Shown: positions 27,226 to 37,297, numbered from the stretch's first letter. The stretch is DNA of 64,000 bases from Glaciecola nitratireducens FR1064 (GCF_000226565.1 NC_016041.1:3038001-3102000), one strand, 5' to 3'. Numbers and translations: made by a program. The notes: generated by a model not told the origin, from the sequence alone.

Positions 27226-28341
27226 TTGTTAACCTATCCGCTAACAGGCAGCATCGAGAGCCAGTTTTCAATTCTGACACCCTCGCCTTTACAGCGAGTT
27301 GAAGCTGAGTGGACTGCGTTCTCAACCAGCCAAGAAGGATCGAAAAAACCAGCGACGAGCCACCAAGTTCAGGTTTGGTGCAAGCGTGACGACTTACTGC
27401 ACCCGCTAATATCAGGAAACAAGTGGCGTAAGCTGGTGAAGCCCCTGCATGATTTCACGCAAGCTCCACCATCGCACGTCCTTAGTTTTGGCGGTCCCTA
27501 TTCAAACCATCTGCACGCACTAGCGTATTGCTGCAAACAACTTAACATCAAATTTACTGCAATAATTCGTGGCGCATATTTAAAAGAACAAGACTTAAAC
27601 CAAACCCTCAAAGATTTGGAACAGTGGAATGCACATTTGGTATTCGTGGATAAACAAACCTATCAACAAAGAACCGACCGACACTATTTAAGCAAACTGC
27701 GAGAAGAGCACAACGCAGACATCATCATTCCCGAAGGCGGTTCACAGCCAGATGCGCTTTTCGGTATGCAGGCTATGGTCGAAGAAATTAATGCAGCTAG
27801 CTCAAACCAGTCGTTCGATGCCATTCTGATCCCTGTTGGCAGCGGAGCAAGCATGGCGGGAGTGGTGAAAAGCTGCCACGCTGAAACCGCGTCGCAAATA
27901 ATTGGGATCGGCGTACTCAAAGGAGAAGGATACCTAGAAGATCTCGTCAAACAATTCCTGAACAATTCCAATATAAGCAACTGCAGTAAAAGCGCAAACA
28001 AAGACACACCTTATTTGCCTTGGCACATCAACCACAACTTCCATTTCGGAGGCTATGCTAAAAGCAGCGCTGAATTAGACGCCTTCTGCAAAGACTTCAA
28101 CCAACAGCAAGTGAACTTAGCGAATAGTAAATCGCGGCAAAGGGTATCGCAACAAAGGGTATCGCAACAAGAGGAATCGAAACAAGACACACCTATTTGC
28201 ATCGAACCCGTTTATTCAGGCAAATGTTTCTTTGCTCTTAAAACGCTTATCCAGCAGGCTTATTTCCCGCCAAATAGTAAAATATTGCTTATTCATACGG
28301 GCGGATTGCAGGGCGCTCGCCAACAAGTTCATACAGGCTGA
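27226..28341 (+). CDS. ACC deaminase/D-cysteine desulfhydrase-like PLP enzyme
   Basis: A 371-residue fold-type II PLP enzyme related to 1-aminocyclopropane-1-carboxylate deaminase and D-cysteine desulfhydrase. The PLP lysine is K66 in ISGNKWRKL, the substrate loop is GGPYSNHLHA, and GSGASMAG binds the phosphate. The true substrate cannot be read. It starts at TTG 27226 with AAAGGA 7 nt upstream. Near residues 303-325 there is a Gln/Ser-rich insert (RQRVSQQRVSQQEESKQ) encoded by an imperfect 15-bp tandem repeat at about 28137-28185, absent from usual members. Confidence 0.85.
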   Translation: MLTYPLTGSIESQFSILTPSPLQRVEAEWTAFSTSQEGSKKPATSHQVQVWCKRDDLLHPLISGNKWRKLVKPLHDFTQAPPSHVLSFGGPYSNHLHALAYCCKQLNIKFTAIIRGAYLKEQDLNQTLKDLEQWNAHLVFVDKQTYQQRTDRHYLSKLREEHNADIIIPEGGSQPDALFGMQAMVEEINAASSNQSFDAILIPVGSGASMAGVVKSCHAETASQIIGIGVLKGEGYLEDLVKQFLNNSNISNCSKSANKDTPYLPWHINHNFHFGGYAKSSAELDAFCKDFNQQQVNLANSKSRQRVSQQRVSQQEESKQDTPICIEPVYSGKCFFALKTLIQQAYFPPNSKILLIHTGGLQGARQQVHTG

Positions 28342-28472
28342 CAAAAGGTTCGAATTATTCGACTGAACTATTTTTCTACAAATGTCGTTAATTAAACATG
28401 AACAATACACATTCATCGGCCGTGAGTAGGGGTTTGTATCAGAGTAGTAAATAAACAATTGAGGTTATCCGC

Positions 28473-28907
28473 GTGAAGCACAAAATGATTCTAAAGCAGC
28501 AGGTGCAATACGCACCGATGATTCAAAAAGCGTTAAGTTTGTGTGAGACCATGCTTTCCCGTTCGGAAACACTTTATCCCTTTGCCGCCCTTTCTGTGGA
28601 TGGCGATACCCATTGCATTTTTCTTAGTGATGAAGATTATAATAATCGGCACCCCAATGGCGCGCACTTCGGCATGATTGAGAAGCTCGAACAACAGCTG
28701 CAACTTTACAAAATGCAAACAAAATCAACAATTGGCATGTTAGTCTACGCCGCAACTATCCGTACGCCTCATAAAGAAGAGAAAGACGGGCTCATGTTTA
28801 GTATTTGTGATTCGAACGGTGAGAACACTCTAACTCTTTATCCCTATGAGTTTGAGCAAAATTCAATCACAATCGGCAAACCTTTTACCTGCGATTTTTC
28901 AGACTGA
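28473..28907 (+). CDS. uncharacterised protein, 144 aa
   Basis: A 144-residue soluble protein with no domain that I recognise and no signal or membrane segment. It starts at GTG with GAGG 8 nt upstream. It has a predicted alpha-then-beta layout: helical residues 1-30, a strand-like AALSVDGDTHCIFLSD, another helix (IEKLEQQLQLYKMQ), then beta strands ending in LTLYPYEFEQNSITIG. The organisation suggests a small alpha/beta fold. It stands between the PLP enzyme and the polyamine genes, without tight spacing to either. Confidence 0.7.
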   Translation: MKHKMILKQQVQYAPMIQKALSLCETMLSRSETLYPFAALSVDGDTHCIFLSDEDYNNRHPNGAHFGMIEKLEQQLQLYKMQTKSTIGMLVYAATIRTPHKEEKDGLMFSICDSNGENTLTLYPYEFEQNSITIGKPFTCDFSD

Positions 28908-28995
28908 GCCTATCGTTCTGCACGCTTTTCCATTAAACTTGCCAATTCAAAAATTGCTGTTACGATGCAGCCAAATTATTTAGTAAGGAACTCTT

Positions 28996-30198
28996 ATGTC
29001 TCGTGTATTAATCATCGGCGCTGGCGGCGTGTCATCCGTTACAGTAAAAAAGTGTGCTCGATTGCCTGAAATGTTTGATGAAATTTATTTGGCAAGTCGC
29101 ACATTATCAAAATGTGAAGCATTGCAGAAAGAAGTTGGCGCAGATCGTTTAAAAGGCGTGTTTACTGTAGATGCTGATAACGCAGACGCCGTTGCCGAAT
29201 TAATCAACAAGGTTAAACCTGACTTAGTCGTAAACCTAGCGCTACCGTATCAAGATCTACCAATTATGGACGCCTGCTTAGCAACCAAAACAGATTACCT
29301 AGATACTGCCAACTACGAGCCTAAAGATGAAGCTAAATTCGAATATTCTTGGCAGTGGGCATATCAGCAAAAATTCCAAGATGCGGGCATTATGGCGCTT
29401 CTTGGCAGTGGCTTCGATCCCGGCGTAACTAACGTTTATACAGCCTATGCTGCGAAACATTACTTTGATGAAATCCATTACTTAGATATTGTCGATTGTA
29501 ACGGTGGTGATCATGGTCAAGCATTTGCAACAAACTTCAATCCTGAAATTAATATCCGTGAAATCACACAACGCGGTCGCTTCTGGGAAAACGGCGAATG
29601 GAAAGAAACCGAGCCATTGACGGTTCGCGAAGACCTTGACTACCAAAACATTGGTGTAAGAGCCTCATATTTGATGTTCCACGAAGAGTTAGAGTCGCTA
29701 GTTAAGCACTTCCCTACGCTAAAACGCGCTCGTTTCTGGATGACCTTTGGTGACGCCTATCTGAATCACTTAAAAGTGCTTGAAGGCATCGGCATGACCA
29801 GTATTGCTCCTATTGACTTCCAAGGCCAACAAATCGTTCCCTTAGAATTCTTAAAAGCAGTATTACCAAACCCAGGTTCGCTTGCTGAGGGTTACACAGG
29901 CAAAACGTGCATCGGTACTTACATTACTGGTATAAAAGACGGCAAAGAAAAAACCATCTTTATCTATAACAACTGCGACCATGCTGTTTGTTACGATGAA
30001 GTGGGCGCTCAAGCCGTTTCATACACAACGGGTGTACCGGCGATGATTGGTGCAGCGCTCATGCTGAACAAAACGTGGAACAAGCCAGGTGTTTGGAATA
30101 TGGAGCAATTCGATCCAGACCCATTCATGGCAATGCTTAACGACCATGGCCTACCTTGGCATGTAATCGAATGCGAAAGCAGCCCCTTCGCGAAATAA
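28996..30198 (+). CDS. carboxynorspermidine/carboxyspermidine dehydrogenase
   Basis: A 400-residue saccharopine dehydrogenase-family oxidoreductase. Rossmann motif GAGGVSS is at 8-14. The GFDPGVTNVYTAYA segment and the family-wide EYSWQWAYQ are as in CANSDH/CASDH, which reductively condenses aspartate semialdehyde with a diamine (1,3-diaminopropane or putrescine) using NADPH. The function is fixed by its partner nspC next on the same strand. AAGGA precedes the ATG. Whether the product is carboxynorspermidine or carboxyspermidine cannot be told from sequence alone. Confidence 0.92.
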   Translation: MSRVLIIGAGGVSSVTVKKCARLPEMFDEIYLASRTLSKCEALQKEVGADRLKGVFTVDADNADAVAELINKVKPDLVVNLALPYQDLPIMDACLATKTDYLDTANYEPKDEAKFEYSWQWAYQQKFQDAGIMALLGSGFDPGVTNVYTAYAAKHYFDEIHYLDIVDCNGGDHGQAFATNFNPEINIREITQRGRFWENGEWKETEPLTVREDLDYQNIGVRASYLMFHEELESLVKHFPTLKRARFWMTFGDAYLNHLKVLEGIGMTSIAPIDFQGQQIVPLEFLKAVLPNPGSLAEGYTGKTCIGTYITGIKDGKEKTIFIYNNCDHAVCYDEVGAQAVSYTTGVPAMIGAALMLNKTWNKPGVWNMEQFDPDPFMAMLNDHGLPWHVIECESSPFAK

Positions 30199-30211
30199 GC
30201 GAGCGGTTTTT

Positions 30212-30260
30212 CATTCCCGGATTCGGGCTTTTATGCTCCGAGTCCGGAATGCTATTTTTA
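30212..30260 (+). terminator. imperfect hairpin between the dehydrogenase gene and nspC
   Basis: CATTCCCGGATTCGG and CCGAGTCCGGAATG pair with one bulge and one mismatch, followed by CTATTTTTATT. It may attenuate transcription into nspC, as the 209-nt gap is long for an operon. Two further similar motifs (TTCGAAGCTGGA / TTCGAAGCCGGA) follow at about 30262-30294. Confidence 0.45.
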
Positions 30261-30407
30261 TTCGAAGCTGGAACTAATTTCTTCGAAGCCGGAGCAAAGA
30301 GACAAAGCCAATAGCGGTCTTTATTGCACAAGGTAGCCCCTTCCAGAACAAGCTGTTCTTCAATTAAAAGCCAGAAACCAAAAGCCATCACTTCAGGATA
30401 ATCAACA

Positions 30408-31547
30408 ATGACTAACAAATTTTTGAGAGACGATATACCTTCACCTTGTTACGTTTGTGACGATGCAAAGCTTGAGCAAAATTTGCAGTTGATGCAGCAC
30501 GTTCAGAATAAAGCGGGCGTAGATATTATTTTAGCGCTAAAAGGCTTTTCAATGTGGTCAACCTTTCCGTTGGTAAAGCAATACTTGAAGGGTGCAACCG
30601 CCAGCGCTGTGTGGGAAGCCAAACTCGCCAATTACGAAATGGGCGGCGAAGTACACTGCTACTCTCCTGCCTACAAGCAGAAAGATATGGACCAACTGTT
30701 AGACCTAGTTCATCACTTGTCTTTTAACAGTATGAACCAGTGGAATCAATTCAAAGAACAGGTGATGCAAAGTTCAGTTTCTGCGGGCCTACGAGTTAAC
30801 CCAGAGAACCAAGAAGCAGACACTCCACTATATGACCCATGTGCACCTGGCTCTCGCTTAGGCATCTTAGCATCGCAGTTAGAAGGCCAAGACCTTACCG
30901 GCATTGACGGCTTCCATGTGCACAATTTATGCGAGTGTGATTCGTTCGCAACAGAGCGTACTTTGCATGCCATTGAAAAAAAGTTTGCAAAGTATCTGCC
31001 CACGCTTAAATGGTTAAACTTGGGCGGTGGTCACTTAATGACAAAAGAAGGTTATGACGTTGATCACCTTATAAACGCCTTAACTGTATTCAAAGAAAAG
31101 TACCCTAATTTGCGCATCATCATGGAACCCGGCTCTGCCGTTGCTTGGCAAGCGGGTCCGCTGGTTTGTGAAGTTGTCGATATCGTCGAGAATGAACAGA
31201 AAATTTTGATATTGGACATCAGTGCTACCGCGCATATGCCAGATGTCTTAGAAATGCCATACCGGCCTAAAATCACGGGTGCAGGCATGCCAAATGAAAA
31301 AGCATTCACCTACAAAATAGGCGGCAACTCGTGCTTAGCAGGCGATGTTATTGAAGAATACAGTTTCGATCATGAAGTGAAGCCAGGTGAGCGCTTAATA
31401 TTTGAAGACATGCTGCATTACACTATGGTGAAAACCACTTTCTTTAACGGTGTGGAGCATCCGGCGATTGGTATTTTGCGAAAAGATGGTACTTTTGATC
31501 TTGTAAAAGAATTTACTTATGAGGAGTTTAAAGCGCGGCTTTCATAG
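30408..31547 (+). CDS. nspC: carboxynorspermidine decarboxylase
   Basis: A 379-residue PLP enzyme of the alanine racemase-fold decarboxylase family. It removes the carboxyl group from carboxynorspermidine or carboxyspermidine to give norspermidine or spermidine. The PLP lysine is K45 in LALKGFSMW. HNLCECDSF and GGGHLMT form the active site region, and CLAGDVI near the C-terminus supplies the inter-subunit cysteine. AGGAT precedes the ATG. Together with the upstream dehydrogenase it forms the AdoMet-independent polyamine route known from Vibrio, where norspermidine-type polyamines affect biofilm. Confidence 0.94.
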   Translation: MTNKFLRDDIPSPCYVCDDAKLEQNLQLMQHVQNKAGVDIILALKGFSMWSTFPLVKQYLKGATASAVWEAKLANYEMGGEVHCYSPAYKQKDMDQLLDLVHHLSFNSMNQWNQFKEQVMQSSVSAGLRVNPENQEADTPLYDPCAPGSRLGILASQLEGQDLTGIDGFHVHNLCECDSFATERTLHAIEKKFAKYLPTLKWLNLGGGHLMTKEGYDVDHLINALTVFKEKYPNLRIIMEPGSAVAWQAGPLVCEVVDIVENEQKILILDISATAHMPDVLEMPYRPKITGAGMPNEKAFTYKIGGNSCLAGDVIEEYSFDHEVKPGERLIFEDMLHYTMVKTTFFNGVEHPAIGILRKDGTFDLVKEFTYEEFKARLS

Positions 31548-31598
31548 CCAAAAGTCAGTGCCAAGCAAAATTTTACTTTGTAAGCTCTCAGTATAAAT

Positions 31599-31638
31599 AA
31601 AAAACCCCGATGCTTTTATCAAGCACTCGGGGTTTTTT
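31599..31638. terminator. bidirectional terminator between nspC and TonB receptor gene
   Basis: AAAAAACCCCGA-TGCTT and AAGCA-CTCGGGGTTTTTT form a long stem with a short loop and one mismatch. T-runs flank both sides. It lies between convergent genes. Confidence 0.88.
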
Positions 31639-31674
31639 TAGTTTCGAATCTTTCGCTTAAAAGATATTAGCGAA

Positions 31675-34600
31675 TTAGAATTCGTATTTCAGACCAAACT
31701 GAATTTGCCAAACAGACTGAGAAAGTACTTCTAAGTTTTTAATGCTGTCTGGGTTTCTTAGGCTGAAGTACTCATACTGACCGTCTACGATACTAGCCGA
31801 TACTACTGATCTCTCGTATTCATAGCGAGTGCGCTCTACACGACCCCAATCAGAATTAAGTAGGTTACCAAAGTTTTCAATATCAAAGAACAATAAGAAC
31901 TTGTGGTCTTCGTTGATAGCCGGTAACTCTTGCTGAATTCTTAAATCAATAATGGTTGACCAACGTGAGTTGTCGCCATTTCTAGGTGCAATACCACCTG
32001 CATACTGGCCTAGTTCTGAGCTATTGATATAGTTAAAGAACTCTTGTTGTGCCGCAGCATCACCACCAAACGAACTAGCAGCAAACAATGGATCGTTCAC
32101 ACCCGTTGGTACGTAAAGCAAGTGACCAGCGTCATCGTTACGGCTCTCACGAGCACAACGACCGCCGCCTACATCAAGAACACAAGCATTGTTTTCGTTG
32201 AACGTGTAGCTATATGGCTGACCAGAGCGACGCGTTGCGAAAATTGATACTTTAGTTTGATAGCCATTAACTATCTCTTTCGACCAATTAAAGCGAACTT
32301 TTGCCAAATGCTCTGTTTGGTAATTTGAAGTACCAGCACGCGGCTTTTGACGATCATATGCTGCAAAGTCAGAGTAGTTTGACGTTGCTGTTGAAGACGT
32401 ACCGTAGCCAACATCTTCTACATCTGCATAGGTGTAGCTTGTGAACATATCAAAACGACCGTAGTCAGTATCCCAGTCGTTAGACGCTGAGAACGCAAGT
32501 AACATACCGTCACCGTCATCAACTGAACCAACCGCTATCGCTTCAGGACCATTGCTGCAGTCATAAACACCGCGACCGTCTGGAGCAGTATCTACTGGGT
32601 TTTCACAACGTTGGTCATACCAATAAGAAGCATTTTCCAACTTGTTATAAAGGAAATCACCTGATAGTAACCAGTCTTCGCCTAAATAAGGAATATCAAC
32701 TGCGTAAGCTGCGCCTAAGCTAAGCTTCCACGTTGTTGGTATTTCGAAGTCAGGACGAAGCGCGTTTACCGAGCCGTCTGGTGCTTCAGTTGCCAAAGTA
32801 TTAAGAACGTCTTGCGGAATGTACTGACCCGTTGCTGGATCTGGTGTAGTTGGAACGTTGATTGTTCCGAATGCATTTGAACTGTCAGATATTACACCAT
32901 CGTTTGAATAACTGTTTGAAATCCATACGCCAGGAGCACCACCAGAGAATCTACCTAAACCACCACGCACTGTAAGATCTTCTGTTGCTAGCCATTTAAA
33001 CGACACTCTTGGAAGAATAACGTCTAAACCATCAATATCATTCGCATTGCTGTAACCATAACGGTCAATAAAGTTCTGGTTTTCACGAATTTGACCTTCA
33101 GATTCATACCAATCATAACGAAGACCAGCGTCGATAGTTAGATAACCATTAACGTCCCAAGAATCTTGGATGTAAAGTGAATTAGAGTTATAGCCCCAAA
33201 TTGCACGAAGATCGTTTTCATTGTTTGTAACAGCATTGTCGTATAGCAAACCTGACGCTGTTGCATTGCGCAAGTCTTCAATGCTATCAAATACATATGA
33301 ACCTTCCGAGTTTTGTGCAAAGAGGTTATTTACTTCAACTTCTTCACGCTCGTAACCCGCTTTCAAAATATGATCGCCAACTGAGTATTCAGCTACGAAC
33401 TTGTATTGCATAAAATCTTGATCTAGTTCATTACCATGACGGAAACGGTCAGGACCGATAGTCAGATAATTCTCATCGCCATCTACTTCACGCAAGAACA
33501 CTGCGAAGTTCGGGAACTCGTTACCACTTAATGAATCCTGACCCGTTGCTTGTGTTGTGCTTGCAATTTTAACTTGAGTCGAGAAATTCGCGGTCCAATC
33601 TGAAAATACATGTCCGATAAAGCTTTCTACACGCTCAGAGTTGTCATACCACGCTGAAGAAGCGCCAAGAATGTTGTCTGATGCAAGAAAGTTATTACCG
33701 TTCTGCTCTTGGATAGTGTTCCCGTCAGTCAAAAGGTAAGTGAATTTTGCGCGATGGTCGTCTGTGATGTTCCAGTCGATATTCGCTAAGATTTTTTCAT
33801 CTTTAGCAGGACCTTTGTTAAAGTCACCGATATCGAAGCCCCAAACGTCAGAAACGATCTGACCAACTTGAGCAACATCATCAAGCGTGATGTCTTCACG
33901 GATGTTAACTGCACCTGAACCTACTGGTCCATTGTTAAGTGGCGCAACTTCTTCATATTTGTCGTAAGCAACAAAAAAGAACAACTTGTCTTTGATGATT
34001 GCACCACCAAGTGTTCCAACAAAAGTGTCTTCTTCAAAAGCGAAGTCAAAATCGTCATCGCCATTCTTATCACCGATTAACGAATCACTCGTATGATAAT
34101 AGCCTAAAGAACCATGGAATTCGTTAGTACCTGATTTTGTTACGGCGTTAATAGTACCGCCAGTAAAACCGTTGTATTCAACGTCGAAAGGGGCTGTCTG
34201 AATTGAAAGTGACTCAATGGCGTCAAAAGAAATTGGTGAACGCTGAGTAGGGTAACCATTGGCATTCAAACCGAAACGGTCGTTTAGAGCAACACCGTCA
34301 ATAGTTAAAGAGTTAAAGCGGTTGTTTGCACCCGCAATTGTTAACTCTTTAGCGCCGCCACTTTGAAAGTTTACTGACGCGAAAGGGTCTAGTTCAGCAG
34401 CGTCTGTAATATCACGGTCAATTGAAGCAACTTCGTTTAATGCTTCAAGACCAAGACTGGTGCTTAGTCCATCGTTAGAGAATCCACCTTGAGCGCGCGT
34501 ACCCGTAACGACAATAACTTCTCTATTTGCGTTACCTTGAACTTCAATCGGAAGTGACAATGTTTGATCGAGTGATACAAAAAGGTCATCAATTTGTACA

Positions 34601-34878
34601 GACGTAAAATCGCTACCAGTAATAGTAACTGAGTATGGCCCACCAACACGCAAACCGCGAGCCGAGAAAACGCCACTTTCGTTTGTCGTTGCTGTCGACA
34701 CAGTGCCTGATGGAACATGTGTTATTGTTACAGTCGCTCCAGAAACAATTGATCCTGCTTCACTGGAAACGTTGCCTCGAATTGCCGAGGTGGTCGTCTG
34801 CGCAAGTACTGATGTGGAAAGACCCACGGTCAGTGCAACTGCAATCGCAACACGATTCAGTTTGTTTTTTTTCAACAT
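31675..34878 (-). CDS. Oar-like TonB-dependent outer membrane receptor
   Basis: A 1067-residue outer membrane protein. Signal peptide (cleavage likely after VLA at about 24-26), a carboxypeptidase regulatory-like beta domain (about 30-110, SAIRGNVSSEAGSIVSGATVTITH), a TonB plug (around VVTGTRAQGG), then a long beta-barrel ending in an aromatic C-terminal strand (FGLKYEF). This domain order is that of Oar/SusC-like transporters. The substrate is unknown; large members often take up peptides or glycans. The second ATG (34878) is preferred, as AGGA is 8 nt from it but overlaps the first ATG (34887). The 34888-35296 region upstream carries only regulatory sequence. Confidence 0.88.
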   Translation of the reverse strand: MLKKNKLNRVAIAVALTVGLSTSVLAQTTTSAIRGNVSSEAGSIVSGATVTITHVPSGTVSTATTNESGVFSARGLRVGGPYSVTITGSDFTSVQIDDLFVSLDQTLSLPIEVQGNANREVIVVTGTRAQGGFSNDGLSTSLGLEALNEVASIDRDITDAAELDPFASVNFQSGGAKELTIAGANNRFNSLTIDGVALNDRFGLNANGYPTQRSPISFDAIESLSIQTAPFDVEYNGFTGGTINAVTKSGTNEFHGSLGYYHTSDSLIGDKNGDDDFDFAFEEDTFVGTLGGAIIKDKLFFFVAYDKYEEVAPLNNGPVGSGAVNIREDITLDDVAQVGQIVSDVWGFDIGDFNKGPAKDEKILANIDWNITDDHRAKFTYLLTDGNTIQEQNGNNFLASDNILGASSAWYDNSERVESFIGHVFSDWTANFSTQVKIASTTQATGQDSLSGNEFPNFAVFLREVDGDENYLTIGPDRFRHGNELDQDFMQYKFVAEYSVGDHILKAGYEREEVEVNNLFAQNSEGSYVFDSIEDLRNATASGLLYDNAVTNNENDLRAIWGYNSNSLYIQDSWDVNGYLTIDAGLRYDWYESEGQIRENQNFIDRYGYSNANDIDGLDVILPRVSFKWLATEDLTVRGGLGRFSGGAPGVWISNSYSNDGVISDSSNAFGTINVPTTPDPATGQYIPQDVLNTLATEAPDGSVNALRPDFEIPTTWKLSLGAAYAVDIPYLGEDWLLSGDFLYNKLENASYWYDQRCENPVDTAPDGRGVYDCSNGPEAIAVGSVDDGDGMLLAFSASNDWDTDYGRFDMFTSYTYADVEDVGYGTSSTATSNYSDFAAYDRQKPRAGTSNYQTEHLAKVRFNWSKEIVNGYQTKVSIFATRRSGQPYSYTFNENNACVLDVGGGRCARESRNDDAGHLLYVPTGVNDPLFAASSFGGDAAAQQEFFNYINSSELGQYAGGIAPRNGDNSRWSTIIDLRIQQELPAINEDHKFLLFFDIENFGNLLNSDWGRVERTRYEYERSVVSASIVDGQYEYFSLRNPDSIKNLEVLSQSVWQIQFGLKYEF

Positions 34879-35001
34879 TGTGTTCATCCTAAGTAAAGTG
34901 TGTTTTTTCTAATTAGCCGTAAATTGCCTACAGTCTTTGCGCGCTGCTTCACAATTTCTAAGACCTAAAAATTCGCGGTGAATAGTACCAGATAAATTAT
35001 G

Positions 35002-35022
35002 ACATTTTAATGACTAAAATGT
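35002..35022. promoter_or_regulatory. candidate operator upstream of the TonB receptor gene
   Basis: ACATTTTA and TAAAATGT form a perfect 8-bp inverted repeat with a 5-nt spacer, 124-144 nt upstream of the receptor start. An AT-rich TATAAAATG lies next to it. It could be a regulator site for the receptor or for the divergent udk-nupC genes. The rest of this ~400-bp gap shows no gene. Confidence 0.35.
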
Positions 35023-35296
35023 TAGTAATAATATAAAATGCCATTGTGACGCGCATCAGCAAAAGCGCCAAAAGCACAGTGAGCTTGCGTATAAGGCTCA
35101 TACTAAAACGCTAAGGTTTTTTTCACTTTTTAAACACGCGTCATTTACCAACGTTAACCAACTCGGCGGTAATAGTAGAGCTGTACGTTTAACAAGCAAG
35201 TTTATTAATTACGACCATATGTGTAAGCTTAAATTGATCGAAATGCATCGAAAGGGTATCCTATAAGCACTATCATCATTGGCTCTCACTAGATTC

Positions 35297-35929
35297 ATGC
35301 AAAAACCAATCATCCTCGCAATATCAGGCGCATCAGGTTCTGGTAAATCACTCTTCACCCAGAACTTAGCGTTGAAGTTACGCCAACATGAACGAGAAGT
35401 GTTAGTCCTCCAAGAAGACCATTACTACAAAGCGCAAGACCACGTTGAGATGGAAGAGCGTGTTAGCACTAATTATGACCACCCTGACGCTTTTGAGCAT
35501 GATCTGCTAAACCAACAGCTACAAGAGTTGAACGCGGGTAACAGCATAGAGTACCCTCGGTACTGCTATGTAACGCATACCCGACTTCCTGATTTCGAAG
35601 TTATTAGCCCTGCCCCGATCATTATTTTAGAGGGTATTATGTTGCTGACTCAAATTCAGTTATTTGACCAATTTGACATTAAAGTATTCGTAGACACACC
35701 ACTTGACGTCTGTTTGATGAGACGCATGTTGCGCGACACACAAGAGCGCGGCCGTTCCATAAGTTCCGTCGCTAAACAGTACGAAGCGACCGTTAAACCG
35801 ATGTACCACAAATTTATTGAGCCTAGTAAAACCTTTGCAGATTTAATTGTGCCGCACGGTGGTGAAAATCTCTTGGCAGTAGACGTAGTAAGTTCATACT
35901 TGCTTGAAGGTAAATCAAAAATAGCTTAG
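35297..35929 (+). CDS. udk: uridine/cytidine kinase
   Basis: A 210-residue P-loop kinase that phosphorylates uridine and cytidine for pyrimidine salvage. Walker A GASGSGKS is at 11-18; the EDHYYK, YDHPDAFEH and DTPLDVCLMRR(M)LRD segments match Udk. The ATG at 35297 is used because homologues begin here; a TTG six codons earlier is also in frame. Neither has a clear ribosome site. The next gene, a nucleoside transporter, supports the role. Confidence 0.92.
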   Translation: MQKPIILAISGASGSGKSLFTQNLALKLRQHEREVLVLQEDHYYKAQDHVEMEERVSTNYDHPDAFEHDLLNQQLQELNAGNSIEYPRYCYVTHTRLPDFEVISPAPIIILEGIMLLTQIQLFDQFDIKVFVDTPLDVCLMRRMLRDTQERGRSISSVAKQYEATVKPMYHKFIEPSKTFADLIVPHGGENLLAVDVVSSYLLEGKSKIA

Positions 35930-36052
35930 AAGGCCTGTAATTCGTTTTTTCTTGCTATTGTAGAAACTCACTAGTGCTTGCAAAGCCAATTTGAGATAGA
36001 TTTATGCGCTATTTAAAAAATAATTATAAAAATAAAAATAAGTGAAAATCAA

Positions 36053-37270
36053 ATGACAGGATTATTAGGGATCGCCTTTTTATTGGGCATGGCTTTTTTG
36101 TTCTCTTCAGCTAGGAAGAATATTAATTGGCGGACCGTAGGTGGCGCTTTTGCCATTCAGGCTCTATTGGGCGGGTTCATACTCTATTCTGAATGGGGTA
36201 TCCGATTCCTTAATAATTTAACTATTTATGTCGCTAATATTATTTCTTACAGCGCAGATGGCATTCGTTTCCTCTTTGGCAATCTTTTAGGCAATGAGTC
36301 ATTAGGCTTCATTTTTGCGATTAACGTCCTACCTGTCATTATATTTTTCTCATCATTAATTGCCGTGCTATATCACCTAGGCATCATGTCTTGGGTTATC
36401 AGGATCATAGGTGGTACATTGCAAAAACTGCTTGGCACAAGTCGACCAGAATCAATGTCTGCCGCGGCTAATATTTTTGTCGGTCAAACCGAAGCGCCAC
36501 TTATTATAAAGCCTTTTTTACCTAGCATGACTCGTTCAGAGTTATTTGCAGTAATGGTAGGCGGTTTAGCCTCTATTGCAGGCTCTATCATGGCTGGTTA
36601 TGCCGGTTTAGGAGTAGAGTTAAAATATTTATTGGCAGCCAGTTTCATGGCAGCTCCCGGCGGTTTGCTGATGGCAAAGATGTTGGAACCAGAAACGCAG
36701 AAAACCAACGAAGAAGTGACCGATGTCAAAGCTGACAATGAAGAATATGCTAACGTGTTCGACGCTGCAGCAAGCGGTGCAACTGCAGGATTGAAGCTTG
36801 CTGTGAATGTTGGCGCAATGCTGCTTGCCTTCATCGCGTTGATCGCACTTCTGAATGGAATGCTTGGCGGCATTGGTGCACTATTTGGCCAAGGCGACCT
36901 ATCTATTCAGCTTATTTTAGGCTACGTATTCCAACCAATAGCATGGTTAATTGGCGTGCCGTGGAACGAGGCTAATTTAGCGGGCAGTTTTATTGGCCAG
37001 AAAGTGGTCGTGAATGAGTTTGTTGCGTACTTAGATTTTATAAAATATAGCGCAGAACTGTCGCCGGTTACGCAAGCGATAGTTACATTTGCACTATGCG
37101 GTTTTGCTAACCTTTCATCCATTGCGATACTGATGGGTGGTATTGGCGCATTAGCACCAACACGACGTAAAGAAATAGCGCAACTTGGCCTAAAAGCCGT
37201 TTTTGCAGCAACATTAGCCAACTTAATGAGCGCAGCACTCGCTGGTATATTTATCTCATTGAGTTTGTAG
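36053..37270 (+). CDS. nupC: NupC-type concentrative nucleoside transporter
   Basis: A 405-residue inner-membrane protein with about ten hydrophobic segments, CNT family. Family hallmarks: GQTEAPL (an ion/nucleoside site), the central [18 protein letters not shown] and the C-terminal [11 protein letters not shown]. It imports nucleosides with a proton or sodium. It lies 123 nt downstream of udk, forming an uptake-plus-phosphorylation pair; an A-rich leader precedes the ATG with only a weak ribosome site. Confidence 0.93.
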   Translation: MTGLLGIAFLLGMAFLFSSARKNINWRTVGGAFAIQALLGGFILYSEWGIRFLNNLTIYVANIISYSADGIRFLFGNLLGNESLGFIFAINVLPVIIFFSSLIAVLYHLGIMSWVIRIIGGTLQKLLGTSRPESMSAAANIFVGQTEAPLIIKPFLPSMTRSELFAVMVGGLASIAGSIMAGYAGLGVELKYLLAASFMAAPGGLLMAKMLEPETQKTNEEVTDVKADNEEYANVFDAAASGATAGLKLAVNVGAMLLAFIALIALLNGMLGGIGALFGQGDLSIQLILGYVFQPIAWLIGVPWNEANLAGSFIGQKVVVNEFVAYLDFIKYSAELSPVTQAIVTFALCGFANLSSIAILMGGIGALAPTRRKEIAQLGLKAVFAATLANLMSAALAGIFISLSL

Positions 37271-37297
37271 AAAAAATAGAAATAGGTTTACCACGAT

